From NCBI GenBank assembly GCA_022822005.1, contig JAJECO010000003.1:62001-126000 (forward strand): 64,000 nt of DNA. The letters are read 5' to 3'. The notes beneath the pieces are model-generated. The model saw only the letters and a program-made list of their open reading frames with translations, did not search any database and was not told where the DNA came from. Origin of the DNA: Candidatus Poribacteria bacterium. Lineage in GTDB: Bacteria > Poribacteria > WGA-4E > PCPOR2b. Every line of letters begins with the position of its first letter. The first letter of the stretch is position 1. Shown piece after piece: positions 1 through 7,702 of the stretch. Both the position numbers and the translations under genes were made by a program.

Positions 1-1
1 T

Positions 2-145
2 GAATCACGTCGTGTTAATATCACTATGCATGAAATTCTGTTAGCATTGATAGACCAACATGCTAAGCAGCATGGCGAGACCCGATCGAAGTTTATCGCA
101 CAAGCAACAATGGAGTTTATCGCAAGTCATAGCACCGTTGAATAA
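2..145 (+). CDS. HicB-like antitoxin, C-terminal fragment (5' end outside window)
   Basis: An open frame enters from the left edge and ends in TAA at 143-145. Its last 47 residues include RRVNITMHEILLALID, then a second helix around HGETRSKFIAQATMEFI. This resembles the C-terminal ribbon-helix-helix of HicB antitoxins (strand RVNI, then helices with TRSxFI). It would bind DNA as a dimer and neutralise a HicA-type RNase encoded outside the window. The family call rests on this short tail only. Another RHH protein is possible. Confidence 0.5.
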   Translation, partial: ESRRVNITMHEILLALIDQHAKQHGETRSKFIAQATMEFIASHSTVE

Positions 146-176
146 ACGTGCCGTGCATGGGTTGAAAGGACATTCT

Positions 177-1286
177 ATGCGTCAGCGGGCTTCGACCGCG
201 CTCTTTCACGGGGCGGGTCAACCATTTGAACTCTCTAAACAGGAAATTATAGCGCCAAATATAGATGAGGTACTGGTTCAGGTGTCGTTGGCGACGATCT
301 GCGGTTCAGACCTGCACACCTTTACAGGACGCCGGACCGCACCCGTTCCGTGCGTATTGGGCCACGAAGCGGTTGGGCGCGTTGCTGCACCGACGCAGGT
401 TCGCGATGCGTATGGCAATCCTTTGCACGAAGGCGACCGTGTGACGTGGAGCATCATGGCGGCATGTGGTACGTGCGAATATTGTAACAAACGAAATCTG
501 CCACAGAAGTGTGAGAAGCTGTTCAAGTATGGACATGCACGAAGTGAGGATCCATATTTCCTCAACGGCGGTTTCGGAGAATGGATTTGCCTTCGATCGG
601 GAACAGCGATCTACCGCATCCCTGATGCGGTAAGCGACATCGAAGCAGCACCGCTCAACTGTGCCCTCGCTACGGTTTTGGGTGGACTGGCAACGCTTGA
701 CCTGACGGACCGAGCCAGCGCGGTTGTTCAAGGCGCAGGCATGTTAGGCATTTACGCTGCGTGCTGTCTACGTGAACGAGGGTTTGAAATTGTCGCATGC
801 GTAGACCGTGTTACCGAGCGGCTTCGCATCGTGGAAGCCTTCGGTGCAACCCACACATTTAATCTCTCCGAAACCTCCACCGTGGAGATCGAGGAAGCCT
901 TATACGGTGTAACGGGTGGGCGCGGTGTCGATCTCGCCGTTGAAGTGAGCGGCTCAGAAGCTGCGTTAGTCAACTCGCTTGATTGGTTGGGAATCGGTGG
1001 GAGCTGCTTGACGCTCGGCTACGTCTTCCCACACGCCGATGTCACGGTAGACGCACATAAGGTTGTGACAAAATGCTTGACGGTGCGAGGGAATCATAAC
1101 TATCATCCGTCCGCGTTAGGAGACGCACTTCGGTTTGTTGAGGAGACGCGGGAACGGTATCCATTTGAGGATTTAGTCGGTGCGGTCTATCCCCTGAAGG
1201 AAATCAATCCTGCATTTGATCGGGCGATGCAGGGAGATTTGATTCGAGTAGGCATTAATCCAAGTTTAGAAGGGAAGCCGTTGTGA
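177..1286 (+). CDS. Zn-dependent alcohol dehydrogenase, phosphonate-catabolism type (TIGR03366-like)
   Basis: Medium-chain dehydrogenase of 369 residues. Catalytic zinc ligands are C42 and the H63-E64 pair (LGHEAVG). Structural zinc cysteines are C97, C100, C103 and C112. The Rossmann motif GAGMLG is at 186-191. ATICGSDLHT, WSIMAACGTC and LPQKCEKLFKYGHA match what I recall of the dehydrogenases found with phosphonate genes. The start at 177 has GAAAGGA just upstream. An upstream in-frame start at 60 would overlap the preceding antitoxin reading frame and adds residues with no family similarity. The stop overlaps the GTG of the next gene (GTGA), so the two are translationally coupled. The substrate is not known; a phosphonate-derived alcohol or aldehyde is inferred from the neighbour. 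Confidence 0.85.
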   Translation: MRQRASTALFHGAGQPFELSKQEIIAPNIDEVLVQVSLATICGSDLHTFTGRRTAPVPCVLGHEAVGRVAAPTQVRDAYGNPLHEGDRVTWSIMAACGTCEYCNKRNLPQKCEKLFKYGHARSEDPYFLNGGFGEWICLRSGTAIYRIPDAVSDIEAAPLNCALATVLGGLATLDLTDRASAVVQGAGMLGIYAACCLRERGFEIVACVDRVTERLRIVEAFGATHTFNLSETSTVEIEEALYGVTGGRGVDLAVEVSGSEAALVNSLDWLGIGGSCLTLGYVFPHADVTVDAHKVVTKCLTVRGNHNYHPSALGDALRFVEETRERYPFEDLVGAVYPLKEINPAFDRAMQGDLIRVGINPSLEGKPL

Positions 1287-2395
1287 GCCATCGCAAGGTT
1301 TTGATTATCTGCATAGACGCCGGGGGACACGACTACCTCGCCGCCAGCGATATACCCAATATCGACAGGTTAGCGGGGGAGGGCTTCTATCAGCATGTAA
1401 GGTCCGTCATTCCTTCGGTCACAAATGTCAACAACGTGAGCCTCGCCACAGGGACTTTCCCAGAAACGCACGGCATCACGACCAACTATCACGTTGACCG
1501 CGAGACAGGCAAGGGAGAGTTCGTAGAGGATAACCGCTTTCTACTCGCACCGACGTTATTTGAGCGTGCAAAACAGTCGGGCTTTGCAGAGAAAACCGCC
1601 CTGCTCGTTACGAAGAAAAAGCTGCTCCGTATGCTTGAGGCTGGAACAGATATCGCTATCGCGGCGGAAGACCCGCCGCCCGAAGACGTTGAGTTAGTTG
1701 GACCGGCTGAGGAGATCTACTCGTCGGAGATCAATTGGTGGTTGCTGCGGGCATTACGCGAGGTTCTACGGGAACATGACCCGCAACTCGCCTACTGTTC
1801 AACAACGGACTGGAATCAGCATAAGTACGCCCCGACCGAGGAACATTCGCTGCAGCATATCGCAGAACTGGATCGACTTATTGGAGAGATTGTGGACGAT
1901 GATCCGGAACGTGAGATTTATATCACCGCAGATCACGCGATGTTGCCGAAGGCACGCGCGCTCGATCCGGGGCGTTGGTTGACCGAGCATGGCATCCCGT
2001 CAAGTGCTATTCCTATCATCAAAGACCGCTATGTCGCACATCACGGCAATTTGGGAGGGGCGGCGTATGTTTTTCTCCAGAAAGCGGGAGATCTTCCGAA
2101 GGCAATTGAAATGTTGGGCGCTGCGCCGGGGGTTGAGGAGGTTTACTCGTCAGACGAAGCGGCGGTTCAATTTCGGCTTCACCCGGATCGGATTGGGGAT
2201 ATTTTTGTCCTCGCAGATCGAGACACCGTTTTTGGCGAACTTACCGAGACAGAGACAGCCGTCGATATCAGATCTCACGGCTCACGGCATGAGAGCGAAG
2301 TGCCCGTCATCGGGTACAATAGCCTGTGGGCAGCAAGCGATTTCGCGTATAACCTTGATGTCGGTCGCTTATTTCTGAAAAGCCTTGCAGATTAA
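1283..2395 (+). CDS. phnA: Phosphonoacetate hydrolase-like alkaline phosphatase superfamily protein
   Basis: A 370-residue alkaline-phosphatase-superfamily enzyme. D12 (IICIDAGG) is the first metal ligand. T47 in PSVTNVNN is the expected threonine nucleophile of the phosphonoacetate hydrolase/nucleotide pyrophosphatase branch. Further D/H ligands lie in STTDWNQH, YITADHAM and SHGSRHE. Phosphonoacetate hydrolase cleaves the C-P bond to give acetate and phosphate. GTG start, overlapping the upstream dehydrogenase stop by 4 nt. Pairing with the phosphonate-type dehydrogenase supports the call, but related pyrophosphatases and phosphodiesterases share the fold, so the exact substrate is inferred. 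Confidence 0.75.
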   Translation: MSHRKVLIICIDAGGHDYLAASDIPNIDRLAGEGFYQHVRSVIPSVTNVNNVSLATGTFPETHGITTNYHVDRETGKGEFVEDNRFLLAPTLFERAKQSGFAEKTALLVTKKKLLRMLEAGTDIAIAAEDPPPEDVELVGPAEEIYSSEINWWLLRALREVLREHDPQLAYCSTTDWNQHKYAPTEEHSLQHIAELDRLIGEIVDDDPEREIYITADHAMLPKARALDPGRWLTEHGIPSSAIPIIKDRYVAHHGNLGGAAYVFLQKAGDLPKAIEMLGAAPGVEEVYSSDEAAVQFRLHPDRIGDIFVLADRDTVFGELTETETAVDIRSHGSRHESEVPVIGYNSLWAASDFAYNLDVGRLFLKSLAD

Positions 2396-2481
2396 CTGGT
2401 ATTTCAGAGGCTGCGCCGAATGCAAGCCGTAATCATACAAAATCGACCTTAGCGTTCATTAGAAAACGGAGAGATAGTAAT

Positions 2482-3843
2482 ATGGCAAGAACTTCAGACC
2501 AACCCAATGTCATCGTGTTTTTCACAGACCAGCAGCGGTGGGACACAACCGGTGTCCATGGCAACCCGCTGGACCTGACACCCAATTTCGATCGGATGGC
2601 GCAACGGGGTACACACCTCCATCGCTCGTTCACATGCCAACCCGTCTGTGGTCCTGCACGTTCCTGCTTGCAGACCGGACTTTACGCCACGGAAACGGGG
2701 TGTCACCGAAACGGCATTCCGCTGTCGCCAGATCTGAAGACGCTCGCCCACCATTTTGGTGAGAACGGCTATAGGACCGGTTATATCGGCAAGTGGCATC
2801 TCTACGACAGAGGTGTTGAGGGTGCCGTTCCTGAATCTGCACGCGCCGGTTATGAATATTGGCTCGCCTCTAACGTGCTTGAGTTTACCTCTGATGCGTA
2901 TCACACCGTCCTCTACGATAATGACAACAATGCCGTCAAACTCCCCGGCTATCGCGTGGATGCTGTCACTGACGCGATGATTCGGTATATTGACGCGCAC
3001 CAAGGCGATCCATTTTACCTTTTCACCTCATATATCGAACCGCACCACCAGAATCACCTCGACGATTATCCGCCGCCAGATGGGTACCGTGAACGTTACG
3101 CGGGGAGATGGATTCCGCCAGATCTCGCTGCGTTGGGCGGCTCAACGCATCAGCATATCGCTGGCTATTACGGCATGGTCAAACGCCTTGATGAGGCACT
3201 TGGTCGGGTGTTGGACGCGCTTAAAAGCCTCGACCTGCTCGACGACACAATTTTGCTCTTTACATCGGATCACGGCTGCCACTTCAAGACGCGAAATGCG
3301 GAATACAAACGCTCCTGTCACGAGAGTTCAATCCGTGTTCCAACAGCGTTGCACGGTCCCGGTTTCAATGGCGGAGGACAACTTGAACAGTTGGTTAGTC
3401 TCGTTGACCTGCCGCCAACACTTCTGGATGCTGCAGGGATTCCCGTGCCGGACGAGATGCAAGGCCGTTCAATCCTTCCACTAACGCGAGGTGAGACGGA
3501 AGGGTGGCCTGAAGAGGTCTTCGTTCAGATAAGTGAGTCACAGGTGGGACGTGCTGTACGCACCGAGCGATGGAAGTATGGCGTTACTGCGCCGGGCGGA
3601 CGTAGCGCACAAGGTGCGGGGTCGGACCGGTATGTCGAGGAGTACCTGTACGACTTGCAGGCGGACCCGTATGAGTTGGCAAACTTGATTGGACGGGAAT
3701 CGCATCAGGAGGTCTCCGCGGTGATGCAGGATCGTCTCATCCGTCGTATGGTAGCGGCAGGGGAAACGGCACCGACCATTGAAGCGGCGTCGACGCAAGC
3801 GAGCGGACAGCGTCGGGTATCTCCTGAAGAGGCGCGTGCTTAA
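2482..3843 (+). CDS. Sulfatase (type I, formylglycine-dependent)
   Basis: A 453-residue arylsulfatase-family protein. The N-terminal metal site is VIVFFTDQQRW. The active-site signature C-x-P-x-R is at 56-60 (CGPAR), followed by the usual S-x-x-T-G-like stretch. C56 would be converted to formylglycine by a maturase not present in this window. FTSDHGCHFKTRN supplies the second metal-binding D-H pair. No signal peptide is visible, so it may act in the cytoplasm or be exported another way. Likely removes sulfate from a glycan or small ester; the substrate cannot be read from sequence. Its TAA overlaps the convergent stop of the next gene. Confidence 0.88.
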   Translation: MARTSDQPNVIVFFTDQQRWDTTGVHGNPLDLTPNFDRMAQRGTHLHRSFTCQPVCGPARSCLQTGLYATETGCHRNGIPLSPDLKTLAHHFGENGYRTGYIGKWHLYDRGVEGAVPESARAGYEYWLASNVLEFTSDAYHTVLYDNDNNAVKLPGYRVDAVTDAMIRYIDAHQGDPFYLFTSYIEPHHQNHLDDYPPPDGYRERYAGRWIPPDLAALGGSTHQHIAGYYGMVKRLDEALGRVLDALKSLDLLDDTILLFTSDHGCHFKTRNAEYKRSCHESSIRVPTALHGPGFNGGGQLEQLVSLVDLPPTLLDAAGIPVPDEMQGRSILPLTRGETEGWPEEVFVQISESQVGRAVRTERWKYGVTAPGGRSAQGAGSDRYVEEYLYDLQADPYELANLIGRESHQEVSAVMQDRLIRRMVAAGETAPTIEAASTQASGQRRVSPEEARA

Positions 3844-5285
3844 CGCAACCCAGCTAGATCTGCGTAGACTTTTCGCCCTTCATTGAACAGGTGTAGGACT
3901 TCCTCCCGCTGTGTGTCCTTTGTGAACCGCCAATCCCGGTTCACTATCTCCATTGCATTGTCAATCGAGCGGACAAAGAACGTCGCGGACTCCTGTGCTA
4001 TGCTGTCCGGCCGACCTGTGCCGATGTAGATAGGGCTGGTGTGGGCGTAGACCGGTTGTGCAAAGCTATCACGTGCCTCGCCGAAAGCGCGAGCGGCGAC
4101 CCACCCATCGGATTCGATTTGGAGGTCAAATCCCCATTCCCCGTCCTGTTTCTTCCCGTCCAGCGGCACAGTTTGCGTGACTGCCCCGTTCTGAACCAAC
4201 TCGACACGGGTGAGCGGATAGTGCGAACCCCACCTAATTTGCCCTGACACGGTGCGAGGCTGACCATTCGGCGATTCGATAGTGCTGCCGGGCGCTTGAC
4301 CGTCGAGGTTCAGGAACAGCGCCGGTCCGTTTGTGATAAAGGTACGTCCCGCCTGCAACCCTTTCAACCAACTTTCATAGGTAAAATCGCCATCGGTTTG
4401 GACATAGACGCGGTTGTTCGCGCAGATGAACCAATCTGTCCCGGTCGACGCGGGCAGCGGAATACCGCAGTTGAGCAGGTGATACCAGATGTCGTATTCG
4501 AGGTCTTTCCATGCAGGATCGAACAGGTTGAAGGCATCCAACTTCCCCAACGCTGCTGCCACCGGTGCTTCCATTCCCCGTCCATTATGGCACCACAGCA
4601 CAACGCCTCCCTGCCGTTTGGCATCATCGCAGGCGTAACAGATGGGCGGGTAGTCGGGATCGAAGTCGCTGACCAGCTTGCCGCGACTGACAGGCTCGAC
4701 CAGATTCTCAATGTGGAGAAACATGACGTGCCCGGACCCACCGCCGTAAGAGGAGTTATGGCGGTTCTCCTCGCCGCAATCGACAAGATGGTGGGCGGTC
4801 GAGTAGTCGGTCATGAATCCGAGCGGATACTTATTGCTGGCGTACGGGATTTCGCCCCGCTGCAGGAGGCTGATAACGGTTACGCTGAGATCGTGGACCT
4901 TGGGATCGAGATGCAATCGCGCATCGGGCTGCGCCTCATCCTCATTGTAGTGCAGATGGGTATTTCCCGGATACCACCCCTGCGAGGGAAGGTCTGCCCA
5001 CCGTTTGAGATGCAGCTCGACCTCGACCGCCCCTTTCGCAGGCATCGAGACAACCTTGCGAAGGGGTTCGTACTCCGTGCCACGCTCAACCACGATGTCT
5101 GTTGAGCCACGGGGCACGTCCACCGTGAACTCGCCCGGACAATAGAAAAACGGGTCGCCCGGTCCGATCTTCAGGATACTGTCTGCGGGATGGACAAAGC
5201 GCCCACTACTGGTCAGCACGTGGACCTTCGCCTCAACGGACGCACCGGAAACACTGTCTCGAATGATCCCTTTGAGGGTTGCCAT
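3840..5285 (-). CDS. CehA/McbA-family metallohydrolase (PHP-like)
   Basis: 481 residues. An N-terminal beta-domain (about 1-95) precedes a PHP-like metallohydrolase domain starting GWYPGNTHLH, with metal ligands H110 and H112. Further candidate ligands are in TAHHLVDCGEE, VLWCHNGRG and TGTDWF. CehA/McbA proteins are known as carbamate/ester hydrolases, but most members are uncharacterised. The start at 5285 follows AGGAG with good spacing. The frame stays open 16 codons further upstream, into a palindromic repeat, which I regard as leader. It lies between two sulfatases, so a role in processing the same substrate is plausible but unproven. Convergent stop overlap with the left sulfatase. Confidence 0.75.
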   Translation of the reverse strand: MATLKGIIRDSVSGASVEAKVHVLTSSGRFVHPADSILKIGPGDPFFYCPGEFTVDVPRGSTDIVVERGTEYEPLRKVVSMPAKGAVEVELHLKRWADLPSQGWYPGNTHLHYNEDEAQPDARLHLDPKVHDLSVTVISLLQRGEIPYASNKYPLGFMTDYSTAHHLVDCGEENRHNSSYGGGSGHVMFLHIENLVEPVSRGKLVSDFDPDYPPICYACDDAKRQGGVVLWCHNGRGMEAPVAAALGKLDAFNLFDPAWKDLEYDIWYHLLNCGIPLPASTGTDWFICANNRVYVQTDGDFTYESWLKGLQAGRTFITNGPALFLNLDGQAPGSTIESPNGQPRTVSGQIRWGSHYPLTRVELVQNGAVTQTVPLDGKKQDGEWGFDLQIESDGWVAARAFGEARDSFAQPVYAHTSPIYIGTGRPDSIAQESATFFVRSIDNAMEIVNRDWRFTKDTQREEVLHLFNEGRKVYADLAGLR

Positions 5286-5321
5286 GATCCTGCTCCTCTT
5301 CGGAGTTACGTAGTACAGTTT

Positions 5322-5373
5322 GTAGTAGCGCAATTCATTGCGCGTTCGGACGGGCGATAAATCGCCCTACTAC
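5322..5373. repeat. Nested palindromic repeat in leader of the CehA-like gene
   Basis: GTAGTAG at 5322-5328 and CTACTAC at 5367-5373 enclose two perfect hairpins, GCGCAATTCATTGCGC (5328-5343) and GGGCGATAAATCGCCC (5352-5367). A degenerate partial copy is visible at about 5470-5500. It lies between the CehA-like gene and the next sulfatase, both on the minus strand. Confidence 0.75.
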
Positions 5374-5534
5374 AAACCTACCGATTTACTGTAGTTGCCC
5401 GTTTCTTAATCCCGCCTGTCCCGATTTATCGGGGATTTATCGGGGACTCATCGGGCGTTGGAAATAGTGTCCAGCAGCGATAAATCACCGCACTACAAAG
5501 TTTTGAGCGTTCAAGTGCGTAAGTCCTTACCTTT

Positions 5535-7001
5535 TTACGCTTCGTCACGCAGCGCATCGGCGGGACCCCACGGCGCAAATGCCACCGTTGCGTAGGGGTT
5601 AAAGATGATATCGTCCTCACGTCCTGCGAACCGCCACATCCGACGCACAAGATCACGCTTTACATCCTGGTAATCGGGGTGGTCACTGAGGTTCACCATC
5701 TCGTGTGGGTCGTTCCGCAAATCGTACACCTCATCGAAGTCAAAGCCGTTGTAGACGTACTTGAATTCTTTGGTGTTCACGACGCGCTGGCTGTAATACA
5801 ACTCGACACCGTTGAACTGCGTGTGGAATGCGTCCGTCCAGTCGGAAGGCGTTTCGTCTCTCAGGAACGGCACGAGACTCCTACCCGTCAGGTTCTCCGG
5901 CACGGATTCGCCAGCCAACTCGATGAAGGTGGGTGCAAAATCGGCGAGACTGACAAATTCATCGACCTCGCGGTTGGGGTTGGCGATCCCTTGGGGCCAA
6001 CGGGCAATCGTGGCGATGTTATAAGCCTCACGGAATGCCGGCACCCCTTTGAGGTATAACCCATGCGCGCCGCAGTAATCGCCGTGATCGCTCATCCGTA
6101 GAACGAGGGTATTGTCCGCCTGCCCTGTCTCCTCTAACGCCTCAAGCACCTCGCCGAACATCGCGTCCTCCATTGTGCAGTATCCCCAGTAGTGCTGGAG
6201 GGACTCGCGCACTTCGTCTTCCGAAAGTTGTCCCCAATACTGCTGACGCGCTCGCTGATAGACGCGGGGTTTGTCTTCGAGTGTGTCGTGGAAGTTCGGC
6301 GGCAGTGGAATCTCTTTGGGGTCATACATCTGGGCGAATCGTTCCGGCACGATGAATGGGTCGTGGGGACCGCTCGGTCCGATGTATAGGCACCACGGTG
6401 CGTCCGCTTGTGCCAATCGCCGCAATCCTTCCAACCCGGATTGGACAACCTGATAGTCCCGGTGATCCTCGTAGCCTTTCGGTGTGTCGGTCGGATAGGA
6501 ATTGTATAGCTGGTAGTGTCCCCAGCCGGGACGGAGAATCTGCCCACGCTCCCGTTCCGTTGATTCGGGTTGCTGGGCTTGTTCCTGCCACTGCGCCACG
6601 GAACGGTGCATGTAGCTGCCTTTGCCGCCCGTGATGTGCAGATCTTCCCAACCACGGTCAGAGGGGTTCTCGGCGTCGGTGACGTGCCATTTTCCTGCGT
6701 ACGCTAAATTATAGCCGGAAGATCGGAGTGTCTCACTGAACATCCCAATCCCTTCGTAGAGTTCGTGGTGGATGGCGGTCGGATTGCTGACGTTGTTATA
6801 GATGCCGTGCCGACTGGGATACACGCCGGTCATGAAGGTTGCCCGTGAAGGACAGCAGTGCGCCGTTGGACAGAATGAACGGGGAAAGAGAACCCCTTCC
6901 CGTGCTAATCTCGTAGCGTTTGGCGTGATACACGGATGGTCTGGATGTACGACATCGGCTTGTTCTTGATCGGTCATAAAGATAAGGATGTTGGGCCTCA
7001 T
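5535..7001 (-). CDS. Sulfatase (type I, formylglycine-dependent)
   Basis: 488 residues. The N-terminal metal site is NILIFMTDQEQAD. The formylglycine signature is C49-C50-P51-S52-R53 with C49 as the residue to be modified (C-x-P-S-R), followed by ATFMTG. MSDHGDYCGAHGLYLKG gives the second D-H metal pair. No clear signal peptide. Hydrolyses a sulfate ester of unknown substrate. Together with the sulfatase at 2482-3843 and the metallohydrolase between them it forms a small polysaccharide- or ester-degradation cluster. It reads toward the CehA-like gene, with about 250 bp of repeats between them. Only about 30% of the N-terminal region resembles the other sulfatase by eye, so this is not a recent duplication. 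Confidence 0.88.
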   Translation of the reverse strand: MRPNILIFMTDQEQADVVHPDHPCITPNATRLAREGVLFPRSFCPTAHCCPSRATFMTGVYPSRHGIYNNVSNPTAIHHELYEGIGMFSETLRSSGYNLAYAGKWHVTDAENPSDRGWEDLHITGGKGSYMHRSVAQWQEQAQQPESTERERGQILRPGWGHYQLYNSYPTDTPKGYEDHRDYQVVQSGLEGLRRLAQADAPWCLYIGPSGPHDPFIVPERFAQMYDPKEIPLPPNFHDTLEDKPRVYQRARQQYWGQLSEDEVRESLQHYWGYCTMEDAMFGEVLEALEETGQADNTLVLRMSDHGDYCGAHGLYLKGVPAFREAYNIATIARWPQGIANPNREVDEFVSLADFAPTFIELAGESVPENLTGRSLVPFLRDETPSDWTDAFHTQFNGVELYYSQRVVNTKEFKYVYNGFDFDEVYDLRNDPHEMVNLSDHPDYQDVKRDLVRRMWRFAGREDDIIFNPYATVAFAPWGPADALRDEA

Positions 7002-7300
7002 GTTTCCTCCGATACAAAGATTGCTTGAGGGGTGTGCATGATAATTGCCTGAATCAGGATTCTCAGGTTTCTTAATCCCGATTTATCGGGGATAGAAACC
7101 GGAACGTGAAACGGAACTATTTTAAGACGGGACAGGGTGCATTTAGCCCCAGCGGGGCGACATGTTTATAGAATACAGGAACCACCACGCACCAAAGCCC
7201 CAGCGGGGCGACATGTGTAACCTAAGAAGGATGAATGAACCCATGAAATCCCCGATAAATCGGAATTTTCAACTTGAACAATGTGGAAACAACTTTCTTA
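7002..7300. other. Non-coding spacer with palindromic repeats
   Basis: No credible gene. It holds a CCCGATTTATCGGGG palindrome near 7078, two copies of GCCCCAGCGGGGCGACATGT (near 7146 and 7197), and a further CCCCGATAAATCGG palindrome near 7246. Together with the elements to its right it forms a 700-bp repeat island. Confidence 0.7.
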
Positions 7301-7477
7301 CTAGGGCGTGTTGACATTTTGCTTTTGCTATTGCGAGAAACGGTCAAATGACTGGAAACGCTGCCAGAAACCGAGTTTTTTCTTCAAAACTCGGTTTCTT
7401 TTCTGGGGATTCTACCTCGGTGAACCGATTTATGTTCCTCTATTATCTGGTTATGATGAAATGTCAACAGAACCTAG
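7301..7477. mobile_element. MITE-like element A, copy 1
   Basis: 177-bp non-coding element. Its ends are inverted: CTAGGGCGTGTTGACATTT at the left and AAATGTCAACAGAACCTAG at the right, with 16 of 19 positions complementary and 11 consecutive perfect pairs (TGTTGACATTT). A perfect 14-bp hairpin (AGAAACCGAGTTTT, 6-nt loop TTCTTC) sits at 7366-7399. A second full-length copy in the same orientation is at 59993-60168. No transposase is encoded, so it would be mobilised in trans. The call is my inference from structure. Confidence 0.72.
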
Positions 7478-7651
7478 CTAGCACCAAAGGTTAATAGGTT
7501 TGGTCTTTCGCTCCAGCGGAGCAATATGTCTATAGCAATGCGGATACGCCCAGCCCTTGCGCTCCAGAGGAGCGCAATGTGTATAGCAAAAGCGGTTATG
7601 GCTTGGATATGTCTATCCAAGCCAAGCAGGTCTTACTAGCAACTTAGGTTA
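7477..7651. mobile_element. MITE-like element C, copy 1 (abuts element A)
   Basis: The right end ACTAGCAACTTAGGTTA matches the end of the copy at 35724-35930. A 53-bp internal stretch (7571-7623) is identical to 35847-35899 and includes the hairpin GGCTTGGATATGTCTATCCAAGCC. Two GCTCCAG(C/A)GGAGC hairpins lie upstream of it. The left terminus is poorly preserved, apparently merged with the right end of element A. Confidence 0.65.
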
Positions 7652-7702
7652 TGATAGATGCGGACTGGGGTGATGTCAAGTTTTTATCGGTTTGAGTGGC
7701 TG

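Noticed and set aside
60-176. Longer N-terminus of the alcohol dehydrogenase
   Set aside because: It translates the antitoxin tail in another frame and has no ribosome site or family similarity; ATG 177 is better.
4296-5105. 269-codon plus-strand frame opposite the CehA-like gene
   Set aside because: Antisense shadow of a confident gene; no ribosome site and no family resemblance.
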